Assembly (NCBI RefSeq): GCF_023278045.1
Contig: NZ_CP056783.1
Location: 496,001 to 560,000, forward strand
Source: Flavobacterium sp. K5-23
Lineage (GTDB): Bacteria > Bacteroidota > Bacteroidia > Flavobacteriales > Flavobacteriaceae
Direction of reading: 5' to 3'
Length of the DNA: 64,000 nucleotides
In this document: positions 27,401 to 36,819 of the stretch, piece after piece
Layout: each line of letters begins with the position of its first letter
Position numbering within the stretch: position 1 is the stretch's first letter
Notes under the pieces: model-generated
Databases searched by the model: none
Told to the model about the DNA's origin: nothing
What the model saw: the letters and a program-made list of their open reading frames with translations, nothing else
Translations under genes and position numbers: made by a program

Positions 27401-30400
27401 CGGTTGGATTTGCTCCCAATACGTTTCCGGCATTGGTGTTTCCTGTGGTTCCGTTTCCTGCTGCTATTGTATCTGAATTGGCCTTGATTGCCGCTGCATC
27501 TACTGTTATCGTAGCTGTAGCCGAACTGCAATTGCTTGGGTTCAACTTCTCACAAATTTGGTATACTATCGTGTAAGTTCCAGCTGGAGTGTTTGCCGGT
27601 ACGCTTACTATTCCGGTAGTGACATCAATACTTGGTACTGGTGCTCCCACTGTTTTTGGTGTAGCTCCTGTTGTTACCGTTAGGTTTACGTCTCCAATCA
27701 TTACTGCCGTTCCGTTCAATTGATCGGCATCGGTTGGATTTGCTCCCAATACGTTTCCGGCATTGGTGTTTCCTGTGGTTCCGTTTCCAGCAGCTATTGT
27801 ATCTGCATTGGCTTGGATTGTCGTTGCACCTACTGTTACTGTCGCTGTAGCCGAACTGCAATTGCTTGGGTTCAACTTCTCACAGATTTGGTATACTATC
27901 GTGTAAGTTCCAACTGGGGTGTTTGCCGGTACGCTTACTGTTCCTGTAGTGACATCAATACTTGGTACTGGTGCTCCCACTGTTTTTGGTGTAGCTCCTG
28001 TCGTTACCGTTAGGTTTACGTCTCCAATAACTACTGCCGTTCCGTTCAATTGATCGGCATCGGTTGGATTTGCTCCCAATACGTTTCCGGCATTGGTGTT
28101 TCCTGTGGTTCCGTTTCCAGCAGCTATTGTATCTGCATTGGCTTGGATTGTCGTTGCACCTACTGTTACTGTCGCCGTAGCCGAACTGCAATTGCTTGGG
28201 TTCAACTTCTCACAGATTTGGTATACTATCGTGTAAGTTCCAACTGGAGTGTTTGCCGGTACGCTTACTATTCCTGTAGTAACATCAATACTTGGTACTG
28301 GTGCTCCAACAGTTTTTGGTGTAGCTCCGGCAGTAACCGTTAAGTTTACTTTTCCTATAACTACAGCCGTTCCATTCAATAGATCGGCATCGGTTGGATT
28401 TGCTCCCAATACGTTTCCGGCATTGGTGTTTCCTGTGGTTCCGTTTCCTGCTGCTATTGTATCTGAATTGGCCTTGATTGCCGCTGCATCTACTGTTATC
28501 GTAGCTGTAGCCGAACTGCAATTGCTTGGGTTCAACTTCTCACAGATTTGGTAAACTATCGTGTAAGTTCCAGCTGGAGTGTTTGCCGGTACGCTTACTA
28601 TTCCGGTAGTGACATCAATACTTGGTACTGGTGCTCCCACTGTTTTTGGTGTAGCTCCTGTTGTTACCGTTAGGTTTACGTCTCCAATCATTACTGCCGT
28701 TCCGTTCAATTGATCGGCATCGGTTGGATTTGCTCCCAATACGTTTCCGGCATTGGTGTTTCCTGTGGTTCCGTTTCCTGCTGCTATTGTATCTGCATTG
28801 GCTTGGATTGTCGTTGCACCTACTGTTACTGTCGCCGTAGCCGAACTGCAATTGCTTGGGTTCAACTTCTCACAGATTTGGTATACTATCGTGTAAGTTC
28901 CAACTGGGGTGTTTGCCGGTACGCTTACTATTCCGGTAGTGACATCAATACTTGGTACTGGTGCTCCTACTGTTTTTGGTGTAGCTCCTGTCGTCACCGT
29001 TAGGTTTACGTCTCCAATCACTACTGCCGTTCCGTTCAATTGATCGGCATCGGTTGGATTTGCTCCCAATACGTTTCCGGCATTGGTGTTTCCTGTGGTT
29101 CCGTTTCCTGCTGCAATAATGTCTGTTTTAGCACATATGGCTGGAATTAATTTAACCCCAATTGATTCAACTGACTCACACCCATTATCATCCCTTACTG
29201 TATATTTTAATGTTATTCCTGCTGCCAATCCTGAAATTGTAGTTGAAGTTGTATTTCCTGAAATATTTCCTGGATTAATAGTCCAGTTACCGGTCGGTAA
29301 GTCATTCAACACAATGCTTCCTGTTGCTAAAGCACAAGTAGGATGTGTTATAGTCCCTACTGTTGGCGCTGATGGCAAAGCATTTACAGTAACTGTCGTT
29401 GCTGCCGAAGCTGCACTTGGACAAGTTCCGTTAGTGCTGATAACCGTGTAGTCTCCACTTGCTGTGGCACTGTAGGTTGTACTTGTTGCTCCCGATATTA
29501 AAACAGCATCTTTATACCACTGGTTGCCTGTGGCTGCCGATGATGTTAAAACAACACTCCCGCCTGAACAGAATGTCGTTGTAGTTGTAGTTGATATTGT
29601 CGGGGTTGCAGGGCTTGCATTTACGGTAACTGTCGTTGCTGCCGAAGCTGAACTTGGACAAGTTCCGTTAGTGCTGATAACCGTGTAGTCTCCACTTGCT
29701 GTGGCACTGTACGTTGTGTTTGTTGCTCCCGATATTAAAACAGCATCTTTATACCACTGGTTGCCTGTGGCTGCCGATGATGTTAAAACAACACTTCCGC
29801 CTGAACAGAATGTCGTTGAAGTAGTAGTTGAAATTGTTGGGGTTGCAGGGGGTGTATTTACCGTTACCAATACAGAGGCTGAATTCACAGCGGAACAACT
29901 CCCGCTTTGGACAACGGCTCTGAAATAAGTATCCGCCGTAAGAGACCCAATGGTTGCTCCAGTTAAAGTAGTTGTTGTTCCTGCAATATCCACAGGTGAA
30001 GTAAAAGCTGCATCTGAAGCTTTTTGCCATTTTACTACTGAACCAGTATTTCCACTTAAGGTTATATTAGAAGGTGAACTACCTGCACAAATCGTTTGAG
30101 GCGCCGATAATGTCCCACCAACTGAACCCGAAATAACACTCAAAGTAACTTCTATATTAAAAGTTTTAGAACAGTTTGGGGTAACACTTGTTGTCGTAAC
30201 TCCTGTTATTAATAATTTCTGATTGTTATTAGCAGTTGTTAAGTTTGAAGTAACAAAACTTGCAGATCCTGATCCATTAGCTACGACATTTGTTGCTGGG
30301 ATTTGTGAAGCCCCATTGATAGAATAAGCTATCGTAGAAGTACTTCCATTCAACAACCCAGATAAATTGATGGTCGCTGGTGAATTAGAACAAACCGTAG

Positions 30401-33008
30401 AAGCTTGTGCTACTCCAGTTAAAGTAGGCAAAGCATTAACGGTAACTATTACAGTCTCATCAAGAGTTTCTGTACAAGAACCAAATGGGGATTTAATCGC
30501 TTTCACCGACAACGTAGTGTTAGCGGTAAGTACCGAAGAAGTTAAAGTAATATCAAATCCAGTTCCTAATACTGAAGATCCAGAATTAGCTCCTAATACA
30601 TTATTATACAATTGGTATATTACACCATCTTGAGATTCTTCAACCTGAACATTGGCCACAACACTTCCTGAACAAACAGTAGTGTTGTCAGGATTTACAG
30701 TTTTATCTTTTAAAGGTTTTAAACAAACGATAGAGGTTGCATCAGACAATACACCTTCACAATTGGTTCCACTTGTAGCAGTTGCTGTTAATGTTCCCCC
30801 AGCATATAATGCCTGGCTATATATGTTATTTATTGTCCAAGTTCCGCCAACTACATTTACAGTAGCCAAAGTTGTTTCAGCTAAATCTTGAAAAACAGGA
30901 TAGCCATCAATATATAATTTAATCGTGTTCCCAGAAGTACCCGTTCCAGAAACTGACGTAGTGTTTTCAACAATAGATTTTTCTGGTATAGAACTTGGAG
31001 TTATAGTTACTGCATTTGTTGTTAGAGTACCGACTACAACAGAGTTAGAAGCATCACTTAATGAAAGACAAGTTCCAATAGCCTTCGCGGTAATAGTACT
31101 ACCTATAGCTATATTTATCCCTGATGATGCAGTCCAAGTGCTATTAGATGCAACAGTAGTTGTTCCCTCTAAAACTCCATTTTCAAACACTTGAATAGTA
31201 GTTCCAGCAGCTTCATTTGATTTTCCTGAAACACTAGTAATAGCAGCTGTAGAACATATTGGCCCATTGATTATTGGAGCATTCGCTTTTCTTGTTATTG
31301 TAGATGTAACTAGTCCAGTTGACACACATTTCCCAGGAGCAATTGCTATTAACGAAAGTGTTTGGCATTGGCGCCCTGATAGCATTAAACCATTTATTGT
31401 CCATCCACCTCCAGCAACTGTTGTGGCTGTGCCTACTTGAGCTCCATTCGAAGTAATGTATACTGCAACCCCAGCAACGTTATCAGGAAAAGCAACTGTA
31501 CCAGAAATTGAAGTTGTATTTATGGTTATCGAACTAGTTGTAAAACTTGGATTCCCGGTTGTCCCTCCTGTAGAATAAAGACAGGATGGAAGATAATTGG
31601 AAACACACTTATTTGGCTCTTTAAATGTAAAATAATACATCCCGCTATTAAAACATTGTCCTGTTTTACATTCAAAAGAAACCATTTGATCTGCAGCGAT
31701 AGTTGTAACAGGATTGGGAATATCCCACCCATATCCACTTGGAATTTGAGCAAGAGTAAAATCTGAGTTATACCATGTGAAAACTGTTCCAGTTGGAAAA
31801 GTATTTACAATATCAAATCCCTTATTCCCTGAAACTTTAGAAATAGTCACTAATGTACTAGTTTGTGAAGTACAGCTTGGAGCAACAGTAACAGGATTAC
31901 AATTTGCAATAGAAACACCTTTTCCGGGAGCAGTAGCCGTTGCAGAAATAACTTGAGCAGAAGCAAGAGCAGGCGATATTCCAGATAAAGTCCAGACTCC
32001 TGAACTTACAGAAGTTGAACCAATGGAAACACCGTCTTTGTAAACTATAATCAAAGTTCCGTTAGCCTCTGTTGAAGTACCTGATACTGTAGTAGCGCCA
32101 ATGTTAACACTTGATATACCTGGGCATTTACTACGATCAGGACAAACTACTCCGGGCGCACATGGAGTATAATTATCTACTATCACTCCAAAACAACTCT
32201 CTAAATTATATCCGCAAGTTGAATCATCTAAACCAGCTAAATCAGAAGCTGAATTAGGGCTACATAAAGTAGATTTATTGGCAGCCATATTATCAATAAT
32301 GGCCATACGAACTGGGGTAGCAGTTGTTATTCCGAACTTAGTTGTTAAATCGTTGAAATTCACGAAAAAATCATAAAAATAGTCTGGATCCCCACAATTT
32401 GTTGTTAAAGCAATCGACTTCTGGTAATGTGAATTTAATGGATCTATATATGAAATAACTGGACTGCAATTCATATTATTCACATCGTAAACAAAAACAC
32501 CAAACTTTGTGGCCAATACGATTTCGATTTCAAAACCAGGATTAGAACTTGAGTATTCTGGATCTTTATTAGGTCCCGTACCTCCAAATTTCCCGTCGGT
32601 ATCAATTAAAATACTATAACTTTTTGCATTGGGAGCTGCTTTTCCCATCCTCATTCTAAAAAGCCAATTAGTTCCATCTAAATATGCCTGAACAGGATCT
32701 TCATCCCCTTCATCAACAAAATCAGTAAAACCACAATCAGGACCTGGACCAAGATCGCTTGTAGGTTCAACCATTGGAAAAATTAAGGAAACAAAGGGTA
32801 TCTCACTTTGAGCCTGGTCATCAGTTGTAAAACCAGCAGAAGTAGCTGATGTATAACCATCACCATTAGGGTCTAACACTGTTTTACCACTCCCTGTTGC
32901 TGGATGAAAGATCATACCAGGAGTTTGGGCAATTAAATTATTAAAACTTAGAATGAAAAATAGGATGAAAAAATAATATTTTTTTATTTCAAGTAATTTT
33001 GTAATCAT
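24177..33008 (-). CDS. giant repetitive cell-surface adhesin with T9SS type B sorting domain
   Basis: A 2943-residue exported protein. A signal peptide (about residues 5-27, ending LIAQ) is followed by an N-terminal region with PNGDG-type motifs, several Ig-like domains including two 79-residue repeats, eleven 110-residue repeats (about residues 1296-2505), then cadherin/DUF11-like modules (residues 2700-2850, KKGVFNDNNKDGF) and a C-terminal gliding-motility-associated sorting domain (MSPNGDGENDVF, NRWGVKVFER) of the type B kind. It should be secreted by the T9SS and displayed with SprF help. Length exceeds most adhesins; repeat expansion explains it. First gene of the operon with PorP/SprF and OmpA. 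Confidence 0.9.
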   Translation of the reverse strand: MITKLLEIKKYYFFILFFILSFNNLIAQTPGMIFHPATGSGKTVLDPNGDGYTSATSAGFTTDDQAQSEIPFVSLIFPMVEPTSDLGPGPDCGFTDFVDEGDEDPVQAYLDGTNWLFRMRMGKAAPNAKSYSILIDTDGKFGGTGPNKDPEYSSSNPGFEIEIVLATKFGVFVYDVNNMNCSPVISYIDPLNSHYQKSIALTTNCGDPDYFYDFFVNFNDLTTKFGITTATPVRMAIIDNMAANKSTLCSPNSASDLAGLDDSTCGYNLESCFGVIVDNYTPCAPGVVCPDRSKCPGISSVNIGATTVSGTSTEANGTLIIVYKDGVSIGSTSVSSGVWTLSGISPALASAQVISATATAPGKGVSIANCNPVTVAPSCTSQTSTLVTISKVSGNKGFDIVNTFPTGTVFTWYNSDFTLAQIPSGYGWDIPNPVTTIAADQMVSFECKTGQCFNSGMYYFTFKEPNKCVSNYLPSCLYSTGGTTGNPSFTTSSITINTTSISGTVAFPDNVAGVAVYITSNGAQVGTATTVAGGGWTINGLMLSGRQCQTLSLIAIAPGKCVSTGLVTSTITRKANAPIINGPICSTAAITSVSGKSNEAAGTTIQVFENGVLEGTTTVASNSTWTASSGINIAIGSTITAKAIGTCLSLSDASNSVVVGTLTTNAVTITPSSIPEKSIVENTTSVSGTGTSGNTIKLYIDGYPVFQDLAETTLATVNVVGGTWTINNIYSQALYAGGTLTATATSGTNCEGVLSDATSIVCLKPLKDKTVNPDNTTVCSGSVVANVQVEESQDGVIYQLYNNVLGANSGSSVLGTGFDITLTSSVLTANTTLSVKAIKSPFGSCTETLDETVIVTVNALPTLTGVAQASTVCSNSPATINLSGLLNGSTSTIAYSINGASQIPATNVVANGSGSASFVTSNLTTANNNQKLLITGVTTTSVTPNCSKTFNIEVTLSVISGSVGGTLSAPQTICAGSSPSNITLSGNTGSVVKWQKASDAAFTSPVDIAGTTTTLTGATIGSLTADTYFRAVVQSGSCSAVNSASVLVTVNTPPATPTISTTTSTTFCSGGSVVLTSSAATGNQWYKDAVLISGATNTTYSATASGDYTVISTNGTCPSSASAATTVTVNASPATPTISTTTTTTFCSGGSVVLTSSAATGNQWYKDAVLISGATSTTYSATASGDYTVISTNGTCPSAASAATTVTVNALPSAPTVGTITHPTCALATGSIVLNDLPTGNWTINPGNISGNTTSTTISGLAAGITLKYTVRDDNGCESVESIGVKLIPAICAKTDIIAAGNGTTGNTNAGNVLGANPTDADQLNGTAVVIGDVNLTVTTGATPKTVGAPVPSIDVTTGIVSVPANTPVGTYTIVYQICEKLNPSNCSSATATVTVGATTIQANADTIAAGNGTTGNTNAGNVLGANPTDADQLNGTAVMIGDVNLTVTTGATPKTVGAPVPSIDVTTGIVSVPANTPAGTYTIVYQICEKLNPSNCSSATATITVDAAAIKANSDTIAAGNGTTGNTNAGNVLGANPTDADLLNGTAVVIGKVNLTVTAGATPKTVGAPVPSIDVTTGIVSVPANTPVGTYTIVYQICEKLNPSNCSSATATVTVGATTIQANADTIAAGNGTTGNTNAGNVLGANPTDADQLNGTAVVIGDVNLTVTTGATPKTVGAPVPSIDVTTGTVSVPANTPVGTYTIVYQICEKLNPSNCSSATATVTVGATTIQANADTIAAGNGTTGNTNAGNVLGANPTDADQLNGTAVMIGDVNLTVTTGATPKTVGAPVPSIDVTTGIVSVPANTPAGTYTIVYQICEKLNPSNCSSATATITVDAAAIKANSDTIAAGNGTTGNTNAGNVLGANPTDADLLNGTAVVIGKVNLTVTAGATPKTVGAPVPSIDVTTGIVSVPANTPVGTYTIVYQICEKLNPSNCSSATATVTVGATTIQANSDTIAAGNGTTGNTNAGNVLGANPTDADQLNGTAVMIGDVNLTVTTGATPKTVGAPVPSIDVTTGIVSVPANTPAGTYTIVYQICEKLNPSNCSSATATITVDAAAIKANSDTIAAGNGTTGNTNAGNVLGANPTDADLLNGTAVVIGKVNLTVTAGATPKTVGAPVPSIDVTTGIVSVPANTPVGTYTIVYQICEKLNPSNCSSATATVTVGATTIQANADTIAAGNGTTGNTNAGNVLGANPTDADQLNGTAVVIGDVNLTVTTGATPKTVGAPVPSIDVTTGTVSVPANTPFGTYTIVYQICEKLNPSNCSSATATVTVGATTIQANADTIAAGNGTTGNTNAGNVLGANPTDADQLNGTAVMIGDVNLTVTTGATPKTVGAPVPSIDVTTGIVSVPANTPAGTYTIVYQICEKLNPSNCSSATATITVDAAAIKANSDTIAAGNGTTGNTNAGNVLGANPTDADLLNGTAVVIGKVNLTVTAGATPKTVGAPVPSIDVTTGIVSVPANTPVGTYTIVYQICEKLNPANCDEATVTINVTNSIPIATLISSPSVVNNGTPKAIATLTGSDVDGTIVNFKITVLPDPTQGVLLLNGVPVTLNQVLTLAEAAQLTFLPAKGFKGVVSFGYSAIDNEGDVSIPSTVKFTVSNEPPTANSFTNAVLEKNGKIQSISPLTGNDIDGVVVAYVIKSLPDAAAGMLTLNGIPVIVGQELTPAEAAILKFTPNINFIGSKTSFTIVAKDNGGLESLIPAIITIPLLEKPSIALVKKGVFNDNNKDGFAQAGETITYSFTITNTGNVPLTNVFITDLLPGLIMKGNPIQVLGVDEVNTTTFTAIYALKQSDIIKGSVSNQAKVTGTTYSGLIVYDLSDNVNNIDDGETVLGVIGCVIDPLTGMSPNGDGENDVFYIRGIECYPDNNVQIFNRWGVKVFERDHYNNSDIAFRGISEGRTTVNQSEGLPEGTYYYILNYKDSGANAHQKAGYFYINR
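25494..29123 (-). repeat. eleven tandem 330-bp (110-residue) repeats in an ABC higher-order pattern
   Basis: The unit starts DTIAAGNGTTGNTNAG and ends CSSATATVTV plus a short linker. Landmarks recur every 330 bases exactly (for example CTTGGTACTG at 25651, 25981, 26311 and so on). Three unit types differ at fixed places: A (VVIGDVN, linker VGATTIQAN), B (VMIGDVN, PAGTYT, linker VDAAAIKAN) and C (LLNG, GKVNLTVTAG). From N to C terminus the order is A B C A B C B C A B C. Two of the A units (4th and 9th) share a GTVSV variant. High DNA identity implies recent duplication or homogenisation. Confidence 0.9.
29391..29865 (-). repeat. two 237-bp (79-residue) Ig-like repeats
   Basis: Near-identical segments begin at 29391 and 29628 on the plus strand, 237 bases apart. 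In the protein they read ATPTISTTT..TFCSGGSVVLTSSAATGNQWYK and continue to ASAATTVTVNA. The WYK and YTV strands fit the Ig-like modules common in flavobacterial surface proteins. Confidence 0.75.
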
Positions 33009-33282
33009 TTATCGTATCTTTTTAATAAAATTATTCAAGGCAAAAATGAATTATAGTCAAGAAAAATGGGCTTACCCGACTTCTAAACATAAATTTTAAT
33101 CTAATATTAACATTTATTTTGCGAAAATATACATAATCTCTTAAAGATGAAACACAAAACGTTTTTTATTTAAGAATTTTCCGTGAAATTTAAAAAAATA
33201 TAAATGCTTATTTTTGAAAAACAGGGCTATAATTATTTTCATAAAAAATGTAAATTTCAGCAGCAAAACAAAATCCTAATTA

Positions 33283-34353
33283 ATGAATTTGAATACCACA
33301 AAAAAAACAATCTTAATCGCTCCTTTAAACTGGGGATTAGGACATGCTACGCGATGTATTCCAATCATCAAAGAATTAGAAAAAAATAATTTTATTCCAA
33401 TTTTAGCCTCTGACGGTGCTGCTCTTGAATTATTACAACAAGAATTTCCACATTTAAAAACCTTGGAATTACCCTCCTATCGTATTGAATATGCTAAAAA
33501 TGGGCGAAATTTTAAATGGAAAATGCTACAGAACATACCCAAAATAGCTATTGCAATTTGGAAAGAAAGAAAGTTAATTGAAGAATGGGTAAACCAATAT
33601 AAAATAGATGGAATTATCTCTGATAATCGACTAGGGGTTTTTAATAAAAGTGTTCCAACTGTTTATATTACCCATCAATTGAATGTTCTATCAGGTGCAA
33701 GTAGTATTTTTTCAAGTCAAATACATCAACATTTCATCAAAAAACATAAAGTTTGCTGGGTTCCAGATATGGAAGGATTCAACAATTTAGCGGGAATTCT
33801 TAGTCGTCCAAAAAAGAAGTCTTTTGAAGTAAACTACATTGGTCCTTTAAGTCGAATGCAAAAAAAGCAACTCCCAATAGTCTTCGATCTGATGATAATT
33901 TTATCAGGCCCTGAACCGCAACGTGAAATTCTACAAGAAAAATTAATTATTGAACTTCAAAAATATAAAGGAAAAGTTGTTTTTGTAAAGGGACTAATGG
34001 AGAAGTTTCAAAAAAAGGAAGAATTAAATAACATTACTTTTTACAACTTTATGAATAGCGAACTTTTGGAAAAAACCATTAATGAAAGCGCTATTATTCT
34101 ATGTCGTTCCGGTTACACTTCCATTATGGACTTGGCGAAATTAGAAAAGAAAGCTTTTTTCATACCTACACCTGGTCAAAACGAACAAGAATATCTAGCC
34201 GAAAAACTACAAAAAGAAGGATTTGTCCCCTATTCAACACAAGAGAGTTTTAATATTGAAAACCTTTCAGAAGTCAGCTTCTTTAAAGGGCTACCTAATT
34301 TCGATAAAACTATTGATTGGCCAAGTCTTTTTGAAGTATTTGATAAAAAATAA
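33283..34353 (+). CDS. MurG-like glycosyltransferase
   Basis: A 356-residue protein with the two-domain GT-B look. An N-terminal Rossmann start APLNWGLGHATRCIPIIKEL has the GLGH motif of UDP-sugar transferases such as MurG and MGDG synthase, and a C-terminal donor-site segment reads CRSGYTSIMDLAKLEKKAFFIPTPGQNEQEYLA. The acceptor is unknown; a lipid or cell-envelope sugar transfer is likely from family membership. It is monocistronic, divergent to the adhesin operon, and converges on phoU with a shared terminator. Confidence 0.78.
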   Translation: MNLNTTKKTILIAPLNWGLGHATRCIPIIKELEKNNFIPILASDGAALELLQQEFPHLKTLELPSYRIEYAKNGRNFKWKMLQNIPKIAIAIWKERKLIEEWVNQYKIDGIISDNRLGVFNKSVPTVYITHQLNVLSGASSIFSSQIHQHFIKKHKVCWVPDMEGFNNLAGILSRPKKKSFEVNYIGPLSRMQKKQLPIVFDLMIILSGPEPQREILQEKLIIELQKYKGKVVFVKGLMEKFQKKEELNNITFYNFMNSELLEKTINESAIILCRSGYTSIMDLAKLEKKAFFIPTPGQNEQEYLAEKLQKEGFVPYSTQESFNIENLSEVSFFKGLPNFDKTIDWPSLFEVFDKK

Positions 34354-34362
34354 AGGCATAAA

Positions 34363-34407
34363 AAAACCGACTTTCTTATTTCAAAACGAATCGAAAGTCG
34401 GTTTTAT
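34363..34407. terminator. bidirectional terminator between glycosyltransferase and phoU
   Basis: AAAACCGACTTTC (34363-34375) pairs with GAAAGTCGGTTTT (34393-34405), with flanking A and T runs. Confidence 0.85.
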
Positions 34408-34422
34408 ATTAAGAAATAAATA

Positions 34423-35091
34423 TTACTTTTTTTCGTTGTATTTTTCGTGTTTAATAGTCTTTGCATTGATCATGAAATAGACAGACTCTGCAATATTAGA
34501 ACAGTGATCAGAGATTCTTTCCATATGTTTCAATGACATAATTAGATTAGTTCCTGAAACTACTGTTTTAGAACTGCTCTTCATCTCAGTAATGATGCCG
34601 TCAATTGAAACAGCCGTTTTTTCTTTAACATCAAAGTTCATAGCCAAAATTTCTTGGATCAATTTTTCATCCATTGTTTGAAAACAAACATTGGTTTTTA
34701 TAGAAATTGATTCCACTTCCCTAGCGATTTCGGTAATATTAAACTTTTCTATTAATTCATGTTTTTTATTGATGTTCTTAGCCAATTTAATGATGCTCAT
34801 CGACAAATCACCAATTCTTTCCACCTCATTACCCATGTGCATTGCTGACATAATAAAACGTAAATCGGATGCGACTGGTTGTTGTAAGGCAAAAACACTT
34901 TGACAAATGTCTTCGATTTTCAAATCTAATTTATCAATTTTGCTTTCTGCTTTTTTCACATCTTTCCTCTCGGAAATGGGTTCGAACAACAATACACCCA
35001 TTGCTTCAAACACTTGACTTTCAGCAAGATTATTAATTTTTATTATTGTACTTCTAAGCTTTCCAAGCTCTATTTCTAAGTTTGATGCCAT
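34423..35091 (-). CDS. phoU: phosphate transport regulator PhoU
   Basis: A 222-residue two-repeat all-helical protein. Both PhoU repeats are visible, with the family's acidic metal motifs in LRFIMSAMHMGNEVERIGDLS (first half) and SLKHMERISDHCSNIAESV (second half). PhoU damps the phosphate response by linking the Pst transporter to the PhoR kinase. It is last in the pstC-pstA-pstB-phoU operon, 94 bases after pstB. Confidence 0.95.
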   Translation of the reverse strand: MASNLEIELGKLRSTIIKINNLAESQVFEAMGVLLFEPISERKDVKKAESKIDKLDLKIEDICQSVFALQQPVASDLRFIMSAMHMGNEVERIGDLSMSIIKLAKNINKKHELIEKFNITEIAREVESISIKTNVCFQTMDEKLIQEILAMNFDVKEKTAVSIDGIITEMKSSSKTVVSGTNLIMSLKHMERISDHCSNIAESVYFMINAKTIKHEKYNEKK

Positions 35092-35185
35092 TTGAATTTT
35101 GATATTAAATTATAGATCTCAGATTTTTGTTAAACCTTTACCTATCTAAAATTGATATAGAATATTTATATTGTCGTTGATATTA

Positions 35186-35938
35186 CTATCCAAATCTACC
35201 AGTTATATAATCTTCTGTTTGTTTTTTCTCTGGTTTAGTAAATATTGATTTCGTTTTATCGTGCTCAATCAATTCCCCCATATAGAAAAAAGCTGTCGTA
35301 TCACTTACACGGGCTGCCTGTTGCATATTATGAGTAACAATTACAATAGTATATTGTTTTTTCAGTTCATAAATAAGCTCTTCCACTTTTGAAGTGGAAA
35401 TAGGATCTAATGCTGAAGTAGGCTCATCCATCAACAAAACCGATGGTTGAATTGCTAACGCACGAGCAATACAAAGTCTTTGCTGCTGACCTCCTGATAA
35501 TTCAAAAGCAGATTTTTTAAGCTTGTCTTTTACCTCATCCCAAAGCGCCACTTGTTGAATCGATGTTACAACTCGTTCCTCAATTGTGTTTTTATCTGTA
35601 ATCCCGTTTACTTTCAATCCGTAAGCAACGTTTTCATAAATAGATTTAGGGAAAGGATTTGGTTTTTGAAATACCATCCCAACGTTCTTACGTAAGTTAT
35701 CCACGTTCGTATTCTTATCGTAAATATCTTTACCATCCACAAGAATACTACCTGTCATTTGGGTATTATCGATAAGATCATTCATTCGATTAAGCAAACG
35801 CAAATAAGTTGATTTTCCACAACCTGAAGGTCCAATTAAAGCAGTGACTGTATTTTCTTTCATTGCCAAAGAAACATCGTGTAAAGCTTGAGTTTCTCCG
35901 TAGTAAAAGTTTATGTTGGTTGATTCTATTTTATGCAT
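35186..35938 (-). CDS. pstB: phosphate ABC transporter ATP-binding protein
   Basis: A 250-residue ATPase driving phosphate import. Walker A (GPSGCGKST), the LSGGQQQR signature and Walker B ([12 protein letters not shown]) are intact, and the C-terminal [18 protein letters not shown] segment is PstB-like. It starts 1 base after pstA ends, so the two are tightly coupled. The assignment is secure from sequence and operon. Confidence 0.97.
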   Translation of the reverse strand: MHKIESTNINFYYGETQALHDVSLAMKENTVTALIGPSGCGKSTYLRLLNRMNDLIDNTQMTGSILVDGKDIYDKNTNVDNLRKNVGMVFQKPNPFPKSIYENVAYGLKVNGITDKNTIEERVVTSIQQVALWDEVKDKLKKSAFELSGGQQQRLCIARALAIQPSVLLMDEPTSALDPISTSKVEELIYELKKQYTIVIVTHNMQQAARVSDTTAFFYMGELIEHDKTKSIFTKPEKKQTEDYITGRFG

Positions 35939-35939
35939 G

Positions 35940-36818
35940 TTAATTCATTTTTACTTTTTTTCCATAATATTTACGAAGGGCATTCGCCAATAAATTAGAA
36001 ATTAATACAATTATTATTAATACAAGCGCTGTACCGTAAGCCATTGCTCTAGAAGCTTCAATATTAGTCCCTGAAGTTGAAATTACATATAAGTGATATG
36101 GTAATGCCATTGCTTGATCAAAAATAGATGTTGGCAATTTAGGTAAAAAATAAGCAGCAACGGTAAATAAAATTGGTGCCGTTTCTCCAGAAACTCTACC
36201 TATAGATAATATCAAACCCGTAATGATATTAGGAAAAGCTATAGGAAAAACAACCTTACTTGTAGTCTCCCATTTACTGGCTCCTAATCCTAAACTTGCT
36301 TGTCTAAAAGTGTCCTCTACAGCTTTTAATGATTCCTCAGTGGTTCTAATTACAACTGGTAAAACTAACAATCCTAAAGTTAAACCACCCGCTAATATAG
36401 AATCTCCAAACTGTAATTTATTTACAAATAACGACATTCCAAAAAGTCCAAAAACAATTGAAGGCACACCCGCAAGGTTGTTTGTCATTTGTTTGATGAT
36501 TTTTTTAACCCAACCATCTTTTACATATTCATTCATATATATTGCGGCCAAAACCCCAACTGGAAAAGCGAATACCATACTTACCAATACCAAACAAAGA
36601 GTACCTATGATGGCGGGGAAAATCCCCCCTTCGGTCATTCCGTTTTTAGGCATTTCACTAATGAATTCCCAACTAATAACTCCAATACCTTTTACGACTA
36701 TAAAAGCTAAAATCACGAATAAAAGCGCAACAACGGCATAGCTAGTAAAGCTAAAAATACCAAAAGCTATTTGTTGACTTAATCTTTTTTTTCTTGCTAA
36801 ACGACTTTCTATACTCAT
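35940..36818 (-). CDS. pstA: phosphate ABC transporter permease PstA
   Basis: A 292-residue inner-membrane permease with six helices. The EAA-like loop that contacts PstB is in [23 protein letters not shown], and the [19 protein letters not shown] segment is typical of PstA. It has no extra domain, in contrast to PstC. It starts 1 base after the pstC stop. Confidence 0.95.
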   Translation of the reverse strand: MSIESRLARKKRLSQQIAFGIFSFTSYAVVALLFVILAFIVVKGIGVISWEFISEMPKNGMTEGGIFPAIIGTLCLVLVSMVFAFPVGVLAAIYMNEYVKDGWVKKIIKQMTNNLAGVPSIVFGLFGMSLFVNKLQFGDSILAGGLTLGLLVLPVVIRTTEESLKAVEDTFRQASLGLGASKWETTSKVVFPIAFPNIITGLILSIGRVSGETAPILFTVAAYFLPKLPTSIFDQAMALPYHLYVISTSGTNIEASRAMAYGTALVLIIIVLISNLLANALRKYYGKKVKMN

Positions 36819-36819
36819 C

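Noticed and set aside
25609..29003. Open frames of 66-105 codons antisense to the repeat array
   Set aside because: They recur every 330 bases and follow from the repeat's codon composition and length divisible by 3. They have no independent signals.
25494..29123. CRISPR-like repeats
   Set aside because: The repeated unit is 330 bp, in one open reading frame, with no unique spacers; these are protein repeats.
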